Position numbers and translations under genes: made by a program. 64,000 nucleotides of DNA from Metridium senile (lineage: Eukaryota > Cnidaria > Anthozoa > Actiniaria > Metridiidae). The stretch lies in contig OX459107.1 in the NCBI GenBank assembly GCA_949775045.1, positions 9,450,250 to 9,514,249 on the forward strand, in the 5' to 3' direction. Numbering within the stretch: position 1 is the first letter of the stretch; each line of letters opens with the position of its first letter. Below the pieces are notes generated by a model. The model was given only the letters and a program-made list of their open reading frames with translations. It searched no databases and was not told the origin of the DNA. Below are positions 56,524 to 64,000 of the stretch, one piece after another.

Positions 56524-59500
56524 TTAAAATTTTCTGCAATAATTTCGCCACTTATCCTTGAGGTCTACACTTGTACGAGAGGGTCCAAAGTTATACATTC
56601 GTAAAATGGTAGACCAGTTTCCCTCGCCATATGTTTCAACTCCTTTGCATAAACATGATAGTTCATCATCAGTCCAAGGGTTTTTCTTGCGACGTTTAGA
56701 TGGTTTGGGTAAGGTGATGTTTAGGATTCTTTTTGGTGATGGTAAACCTAAAAAGATAAAGTGCAATAAACAAAAAAGACAGAAAAAAGGCCGGGGAAAC
56801 AAACACTTTCAATAATTATTGACTAGTTCAGCATCTTTTCGATTATGTTGAATGGTAATGTTGAAACCGTTTGCCACCCTTTTCAGCAGTGTTCAACAAT
56901 GTAGACAGGTTGGCAAACGGCTTCAATATTGTCATTCAGCAAAATCAAATGGATGTTGAAGCAAATGTTGAAGCTGTTTAATACACCGAGCTTAAGCTTG
57001 CAGTCTGCAGTTTTCATTTTAAGTAATATTTTTGTATCTACCCTTTTTTGTCGTGACATTTCAACTATCACCATAGTCTTCACATCAGTTAATTGATACA
57101 ATAGGCCTTGGAGGTGCTCTTTTCATTTCTGATGTTCATTTTGACACAGCTGCTCAATATAAAAAGGGCAAGGTCACATGACCTGTTGTTGCAAAAGGCC
57201 TATTGTAACAACTGCCAGTAACAGTAATTAAAACACCTCAATAAAAACTGAAAAACCAGACTACAATAAAGTCAAATCACAGGTAGCCCAAGATTAATAT
57301 CTAACTACATCGACAAATAAAATTAAAATTAGATAGTGCCATTAAATTATAAAAAGGAATTACATGACATTTCAATATCTCCCCTACCCCTAAAAATACC
57401 TTAATTAATGATTATGACTTGTCACATTAAAATTTAATTATAATCGTTAATAAAGGCCTAAATAAAAAACTCTCTCCTCTCCCCACCCCTCCCCCCTTTC
57501 CCCTCCCAAAGCCGCTATGCAGGCTAGGAATGTTATGTAATTGTTTTAATAATAATAATAATTGCCACACTGCCAAAAAAGTACAGCCTAGATTAGGAAT
57601 ATATCCCGCAAAGTTGTAGAAAACAAAATAGCTTCAATAAAGAGTCAATAATCATAATAATAATGCACTTACGAATCTTTGGTTGATTGGCAAGATCATC
57701 ACTGTCTGATTCACCCCATTCCACTGCAACTCCATTGTCTTGATGCTGATTCCATCTTTTCTTTTTGAATGGACTTGGTCTGGAGTGTTTGCTAAAAAAA
57801 ACACAAGGATTTATTAATACTATTTCGTGTTATCTGGCACCACTGTAGGCACATTTTACAGGGATAAACCACAGGCAGCCCAACTATTGTATCTGCCGAT
57901 TTTTTTAATAACAATAAAATTATTTTTAACTGCGCACCGAGCGCCATATTGGAAAAAGTCTGTTTGTTAAGATTGAGTGAGCGGGTGGAATTCCTGTGGT
58001 GTAATTGTTTGAATAAGTGCGGATGGGATTCCTGTGGCTTATTGCAAACAATTTTTTGTCAAAATCATGCTGTGTCGAATAGGGTAGTATTTTGAGATAC
58101 TTCCGTTCATCATTTTTTTGTTGTTTGTTGCGATCTGCACGATTGATTCATCGAAAATTCAAATGTGATTTCTATTGTTAAGCGATGGCATTTCTCCGTG
58201 CTTTGTTTGGAATTTGTGAATATTTTTAAAACAAATTGAGGCTTAGCATGTATAAATGCGGCTGTTGTCAAAAAGTACAGCGGTGCTAGATAACATGAAA
58301 CTAGAGTATTGTTAATTAATAATAAGTCGTTTCTTCCACGTTAAATTTAAATTTAATTTTAAATTTAAATTTATTCCTAGAGTATTGTTATTAAAAACAC
58401 CCACAATTACAGTGAGGACATTTGAACCATGAACACTTGACTTTTTTAGGTTATAATTTTCTCAGCATTCTTCTGCTTCAAATCGTCTAAATTGAAGCAT
58501 TGAGTTCAAATACACAGCATAATGTTCATAATACTGACATCTTATTTCTAATCTATATTCTCATGGGATACTCAAAGTGTTTACAGTTCAAGTTTCCTCA
58601 TTGTAAACACTTTAAGTTTTGAGGAAAGCCTGGGTGATTTTGTTTTGATATAAAAAATAACAAGATAGCAAACAAATGCTCATTAAATTTATAGAAATAC
58701 AAATACATTCTAAAGCATCCAACATTTTACCTGGATTGTGACTTTCTTTCATGTACATAATCACTACAAAAAAACAGCGAAGAACAATTTTATAATCATT
58801 AAAGAAATAGAAAACGTATGTGCATGCTCCTCCTAGTATAGTGATTACTGTGTAAGGAGTATTAACATTAACACATTAAAGCTATGTACAGTTATAAAGC
58901 ATGTGGGGTTGTAAAAAAACAGTAATACAGCACCAGTCGAAAGCTGTACTTTTGTTGGCCCCCAAATACAGTACCACTATTGTTTTGTTAGGTTTAGGGC
59001 AATTGTTTGGAAAGACTCTATTGTTTTTTAAACCAATCCTAAACAATGTTTCAATTTGGTGCTGACTGTCCCTTAAAAGAAGCACTACTCAAAGTGGACA
59101 CTCCTCTCCCAACTTTACCCCAGCAATTTCTGCTGGTACCCATTTGTACTCCTTGGTGAAGAGAGGCAATGTGGAAGTGAAGTATCTTGCCCAATGACAC
59201 AAAGTAATTGCCCGGGCCAGGAATTGAACCAAGGACTGTCGACCCAGAATCCCAACCACTGACCGCTAAGCCACCACTCCTCCACAAATAGATAGACTTC
59301 ACAATAGATAGTTTTAATTCTTCTCACTGTTCAACCAAAGTTGTTATTGCTTAGAGTTTGACTGCCAGATACAGCCCTCGATAATAAAGGACATTTCCCA
59401 AATTTGCTTGGATGATCAAAAGGCAAAGGCTCCAAGTCAAAACTGCACTTAATTCTTTAATTTATCAAGGCCAACCTCAACGTGAAATGATTGTTTTGTG

Positions 59501-62500
59501 ATCATCCAAGCGAATTCAGGAAAGGTCAGACTGTTATAATCATGTACACAAGTCAAACAAATAACTATAAAGACACTTCAATTTACTCCTTACTTTAACT
59601 GTTTTGTAGACTCCTTTAACTTGGATATCACCACTCTTGTTCTTTCTACATCATCATCATCATCATCATCTTCATCAGATGTACTGTTTTCCCCAGAGTC
59701 CACATTTCTCTGAAAATGTAATATCATTTACATGTTTGATTTTTCATACAAAACTGAGATGTACTTTCTCAGTTCTTGCTCTACTTTATGGGAATGTGAG
59801 TGGCATTGAACCAATTAGAAGAACACTTGTTTCTGGCTAGAAGATTTGAGACATTAAAATAGTGATTTATTATCGACAACAATAATTATTTTATTTGTTC
59901 CTAAACATTTGAATGTTTTACACTTTTTTGTTTGTAGAATAAAGTATTATGGATTTTTTTTTAATCATAAGAATGTGTTTTTCTTTCTTTTTGGAACCTG
60001 GAGTCTAGGTTAACCACGAGGTTTTCTATCTAGACTCAAGCAGACTTTTATACTCTATTACAGAGTAACTATATTATTTATAATTTTCACCTGGTTTGAA
60101 GTAGTTTTTCTTTTAATGGTGTACTTTTTTATGTTGTTTTTAGTCACTTTTGGTTGTTTGTCTTTCTTTTTACTTTGAAGCCATCTTCTTTCAAATGTTT
60201 TCACTTCAGGATGCTTTCCACTGATAATACTCTCCCACGAAGACTCAATGTTATCAACATCACTGAATATATGATCATGGAGGACTTGAAGGACAGAACA
60301 ATGAATCCTAACGGAAGATGAAATATAACAAAGAATCATGAAAAAGGTTAGTTATATGTCTTACAAATATCATTGGTTATGGCTAAAATAATAGGACTTT
60401 GTAGCAATATAATACTACTGTTATCATTACAATACAATACAATACTTTATTGACAACTCCCCATAGAGGTTTTTCAGTGACAATTACATGTAATACTAAC
60501 AATAAAAAATAAATAAATATAATTATATATGTACAAACTATTAAAAATATGCTATGTAAAATAGAGAAATTAGGATAAAAACTAGATATATATATAAATT
60601 GGCCTAAATAAATTCAAGACAAAAATTGTTTTAAAAGATAAGACTTGAGATTACGTTTCAAACTCGGTACAGAAGGACTTAATTTAATTTTAAGGGCAAT
60701 TTTAAATAGCAATTTTAGTGTGAACCTCGTTTGATAATGTGTTTTCAAACTATCATTTTGTCTTCAACGTGAGACTAAAAAATGCTGATCAAAATATTAC
60801 AATAACATTATTAAGTGGAGATGATACTGCTTTTTAAATTCTAAATGTATCAGATCTCATAGCTTCATTTTAAGAGCTTTTGAAGCTGTAGAAGGTTCAG
60901 AAAATAATAACATGGTTCTAGTATCAACAGTGTAAAAAGAGTGAAAAATGAGTAAAAAATGTGCAAAATATTTCAATATAATGTACCTGTCTTCATCTAC
61001 AGAATCTAACTGCTCTTCATACTGGAAAAGAAAAGGAAAGGAATTATAAATATTATTTGATTTTCTATCAGATTTGATTTTCTATCAGAGTGTGCGTATA
61101 GTATCTTAAATATTTGATAAATGATATATTCAACAATTATTCACCCTTATCAGGCGAATATTTACCGAGCTGCAAGTTTTCGAGCAGCAAGGTAAATATT
61201 AGTCTGATAACCTGATTTAGCCTGAGGTGAATTACTGTTTTAGTATATACACAAGTCACAACCAAACAAAATAAAAATAAAGAAATGAAAACTCTTGTAT
61301 AACATAAAAATTTATTGTGTTTACAATATTACAAAGAGTGACAAGACGCACACGCTTCAGCAGTAGATATGGTCTCATATCCCAAGATAGCAAACCAATG
61401 AGAGCATGCGTTCTCATGAGGTTGTGAATTTTGTATATATATACTAAATTAAACTATTACCTTATCAAGGAATGGCAAATCATATTTATCCTGCAAAGGT
61501 TTCAAGAAATTGACAACATCCCTCAAGAACTTATCATATGGAAACTTCTGAAAAATCTTTTCTTGTATCTTTTCATTATCTGCAGAATAGATAAGTTCTC
61601 TCAACACATCTTGGTATTCCTGAAAGGTCAACAAAAATACAATATTGATGTTAGGACGGCATGAGTGGTTGCACCCAGGTTAACATCTTACCAAGATCTA
61701 TGTAAGATAATGCAAGATCGTGGCAAGATCCAGGCATGATCTTACAAGACCTTGGCATGTAACCATCAATCTGCAAGAATGTGCAAGAACGTTTAAGTTT
61801 TAACCAAGATCCTTCCAAGAAATTTATTTGCCAAGGTTTTAGTAAGATCTTGTACATGTATGATGTTACCAGATATTACTGATAATATCTTTACAATATG
61901 CTCAACCAGGGTTTTGTTTATCTTCTTTACCATCATGATAATTTTAGATTTGTATGGGATTATCTCCCTCAGCAAAAATGAACATGTATACATGTGAGTG
62001 GAGTTTTCTATCTTGTAAGTATTATACTGGTAGAGGGTATCAGGAATGTTTAGTTTAAAGGGCTTTTCGCTTCTGACGTGTAGTCTGTTTGCAATTCGCT
62101 GTTCTATAGACGACTTTCATAAATGGCCGCCACTAATTATAAATTATAATTTTTAAAATTGATGTTTTAAGAAAACGAAAGGTATCCTATGATAAACATT
62201 CACCATAACAACAACTTGTGAAAGTTTTAGAAAAAAAACACACTAAATTTGCATAAAGCTATTATAGTTTGAAAATTCAGAAAAACACCAAAACGAGACA
62301 ACAAAGGCCTCAGCAGAAAATTACATACAAATCTCTATGTTTTTCATTTAGCATAACTTAATTCTTTGGTATTTTAGCCAGAGCATCAAAACCTTCCACA
62401 TATGCCTATTTCGGTGGTTTTTTCATATGACAGTGCTAAAATATTGAAATATCTGTTTATAATTACTTGAAAATCATAATTTTCCGGTACATATTATCAT

Positions 62501-63867
62501 AATGGTATTTATCAAAGTGGTCTATATTCTAAATATCATAGGTTGTAGCGGGTATCCTTTCACCTCAGATATCTAGTTTCAAACTTCCACTTGTTTCATG
62601 ATGGGAATATTTGTCTACTGGTAAAAATCGACATCTTCCTTTTTATGAAATAGGACACTAGTAAGTAAGTTGTTTAGCAATAGTTAGTTAACAAATGTTA
62701 TGGTTTTGACAAACTCACTAACCTCATCATCACCTCTTTCATCATATAATTTGTTAAAGATCTCTTTGGCTTCCTCAATTTTTCCATTTTGGAAAGCAGT
62801 TAGAATAACCTACAAGGAAAATAAACATGTTAATAAATAGGGCAATATGACACTGAATTCACAAGATATCAATAATACAAGTAATTAAGATGATTCCTAG
62901 GTATTGCAAAATGCACAGTTATTAAAAAAGAACAGAATTGTGATTTTTATGCAATTTTTCATTTGCAACATTAAAAGTTAAAAGACAGTTAAAGTGCTTT
63001 AAAACAAAGTTTGGATCATTTCTGAAACTTCAGGAAAAAAGAAAAAAGTGATAATTAATATCAAACCTCCTCCCAATTTTTTTTTTTTGTGTGTGTGAGT
63101 GTGTGTGTGGGAGGGTGGGTGGGTGGGTGGGTGGGTGGGTGGGTGGTTGGGTGAGGTAAGGAGGGAAACCAATGATTGTACATGTGATATTTACTGTTTT
63201 ATCAATCTCAGCTCCTAAACTATTTTAAAACACATTACCCCAACACATAAGAACAGATAACATCTCATCATTTAAGGTGGCTCGACCCAATAATTTTTCA
63301 TGATTTGTACTGGAGCTTCAAATGTGGACGGTACTCGCGAAAAATTATTGGGTTGAGCCACCTCAATAATTTTTCTTTTGATTTGTTTTTTGTAAGAGCA
63401 TTGACCCTTGATAAATGCTCCTAAAACATTGTACAGTGGAACCCTGTTTAATTCGGCCACCAAAGGGACAGCCCAGAGTGGCCATATCAATGGGGTGGCC
63501 GCATTAAGCGGGTAAATTTTATAGAAAATGTATGGACATGCATTTCATCGGGACATAAAAAACTGGCTGCAATAACGGGGTGGCTGTATTAAGCGCTTGG
63601 CCGTAAGGCAGGGTTCCACTGCATTATTTATTATTACCTGCAATTTGACTATACTTTTGAAATGCATCTGTTCATGTGAGGAAAATGGGTACAAGTTACA
63701 TATCTCATCTGCATGGGCGATACATGTTTGATTTAGAGGAGCAACTATAATGCTACCATCATCAGCTTTACTCCTTGCTTCTGATAGGCCACATATAAAC
63801 CTAGTGCAATGGAGCTTTTTTTGTAATTCCTCAGAGCAGTTGTTAACTTGGTTTTGGATAAACAGAT
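56524..63867 (-). CDS. TRF1/TRF2-like telomere repeat-binding factor (3' part; 5' exons off the window)
   Basis: A shelterin-type protein that binds double-stranded telomere repeats. Visible exons (minus order) are 63867..63638, 62809..62723, 61619..61461, 61021..60987, 60307..60091, 59709..59594, 58763..58731, 57791..57673 and 56747..56524. They are in phase and give 405 residues of the C-terminal part. The first three exons look like the TRFH dimerisation domain, e.g. IVKLQVILTAFQNGKIEEAK and EIFNKLYDERG, matching the TRF1 helix with NGNFKEAEEVFE. They end at LRDVVNFLKPLQDKYDLPFL. A basic/acidic linker follows, including SDEDDDDDDDVER. The last exon is a single Myb domain: NPWTDDELSCLCKGVETYGE, GNWSTILRMYNF and the telobox VDLKDKWRNY, ending 5 residues later. 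TRF1 versus TRF2 cannot be decided. The start lies right of the window. Confidence 0.93.
56826..56985. mobile_element. Relative of the GTTGAAGC MITE at 10216
   Basis: It shares TTTCGATTATGTTGAATGG, GTTGAAACCGTTTGCC and inverted GGCAAACGGCTTCAA. The ends are unclear. It lies in the last TRF-like intron. Confidence 0.5.
57826..58296. mobile_element. MITE with GTTATCTGGCACC ends, copy 2, with a nested insertion
   Basis: Left CGTGTTATCTGGCACCACTG and right AGCGGTGCTAGATAACATG match the ends of 12549..12755. Shared interior: GAATTTGTGAATATTTTT. Extra DNA beginning CACAGGCAGCCCAA at 57871 is nested in it. Confidence 0.6.
59080..59284 (-). mobile_element. tRNA-derived SINE with conserved central domain
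   Basis: On the minus strand GTGGTGGCTTAGCGGTCAGT holds an A box and GGTTCAATTCC is a perfect B box, 35-40 nt apart. It is followed by TCATTGGGCAAGATACTTCA then CTTCCACATTGCCTC. The latter resembles the central domain shared by V-SINE/MetaSINE-type families across animals. It sits in a TRF-like intron. Confidence 0.65.
60430..60730 (-). mobile_element. LINE 3' end fragment
   Basis: The minus strand encodes LSPSVPSLKRNLKSYLLKQF, like the last residues of LINE reverse transcriptases. It continues to AATAAAGTATTGTATTGTAT, a short tandem-repeat tail as in CR1/L2-type LINEs. Heavily truncated. Confidence 0.55.
61231..61446. mobile_element. Dispersed repeat family B, copy 2
   Basis: It starts TTTAGTATATACACAAG and ends TATATATACTAAA, colinear with 13110..13308. 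Its right end lies 15 bp from a TRF-like exon donor. Confidence 0.7.
61660..61870. mobile_element. AAGATC-rich inverted-repeat DNA
   Basis: Many copies of CAAGATC/GATCTTG and TTGCAAG-type words occur in both orientations, in a TRF-like intron. It is likely a MITE; no precise ends were found. Confidence 0.35.
63092..63155 (+). repeat. GT/GGGT microsatellite, potential G-quadruplex
   Basis: A GTGTGTGAGTGTGTGTG tract runs into seven or more GGGT repeats (63112..63145). Four or more GGG runs separated by single T bases meet the G-quadruplex pattern. It lies in an intron of the telomere-factor gene, on the strand opposite to its mRNA. Confidence 0.8.
63275..63363. mobile_element. Short MITE with AGGTGGCTCGACCC ends
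   Basis: Left AGGTGGCTCGACCCAATAAT and right ATTATTGGGTTGAGCCACCT are inverted, about 90 bp. Confidence 0.8.
63432..63622. mobile_element. pogo/Tigger-like MITE
   Basis: Left CAGTGGAACCCTG and right CAGGGTTCCACTG are inverted, with TA on the left and CA on the right. The interior repeats GGCCGCATTAAGCG-like words. These ends are typical of pogo-type elements. Confidence 0.7.
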
Positions 63868-63899
63868 CTAGAAGTTAATCAGAACAAAATTTGTATCTC

Positions 63900-63966
63900 T
63901 CTGTACTGATGATGATGATGATGATGATGGTGATGATGGTGATGATGAAGATGATGATGATGATTA
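63900..63966. repeat. GAT trinucleotide repeat
   Basis: GATGATGATGATGATGATGG and similar units upstream of the first visible TRF-like exon. Confidence 0.85.
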
Positions 63967-64000
63967 TGGGAAAGACAGATACAAAGATTATGACATAAAT

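Noticed and set aside
59080..59284. Genuine tRNA gene
   Set aside because: A and B boxes are present but the acceptor stem does not close and a SINE body follows.
63092..63155. Internal telomere repeat
   Set aside because: The unit is GGGT, not TTAGGG or another known animal telomere repeat.

Overview
The window reads as nuclear DNA of an anthozoan-like cnidarian (sea anemone or coral). The evidence is an AT-rich, intron-dense layout, animal-specific genes (SRSF10-like, SLBP, RNF38/44-like, PNRC, TRF-type telomere protein, a rhodopsin-class GPCR) and many short inverted-repeat transposons, including the GGGGCCGGTTGT type I associate with anthozoans. There are no bacterial operons, CRISPR arrays or tRNA genes. 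All gene models were built by hand from splice sites and reading-frame continuity. Every complete model below closes in frame with a stop codon.

Layout. 1-10.4 kb: transposon debris (a broken LINE, a GC-rich gag-like island) and a minus-strand GPCR split by an insertion; its 5' flank is duplicated at the left edge of the window, so a paralogue should lie just outside. 11.6-26.6 kb: two tandem minus-strand SRSF10-like splicing factors (208 and 215 aa). Each carries a U12-type intron starting ATATCCTTTT inside the RRM, and each builds its RS domain from microexons of 21-30 nt. 27.1-33.4 kb, plus strand: histone stem-loop-binding protein SLBP (315 aa), divergent from the second SR gene across a roughly 490 bp interval with a perfect E2F-type site. 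36.3-45.0 kb, minus: a RING-H2 ubiquitin ligase of the RNF38/RNF44 family (391 aa). 51.3-51.7 kb, plus: a single-exon PNRC-like mRNA-decay adaptor (124 aa). 56.5-63.9 kb, minus: the 3' part of a TRF1/TRF2-like telomere protein (TRFH region, acidic linker, C-terminal Myb/telobox); its 5' exons lie beyond the right edge.

Four of the six protein genes concern RNA processing or turnover, or chromosome ends. I see no operon-like logic joining them. The most rewarding points are the minor-spliceosome intron kept in both SRSF10 paralogues, with AC ending in one and apparently AT in the other; the serial RS microexons; an orphan histone-type 3' stem-loop downstream of the PNRC gene; and the insertion-split GPCR. 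Introns and intergenic DNA are packed with foldback/MITE elements and tandem repeats, listed individually. No clearly unknown protein system was found.
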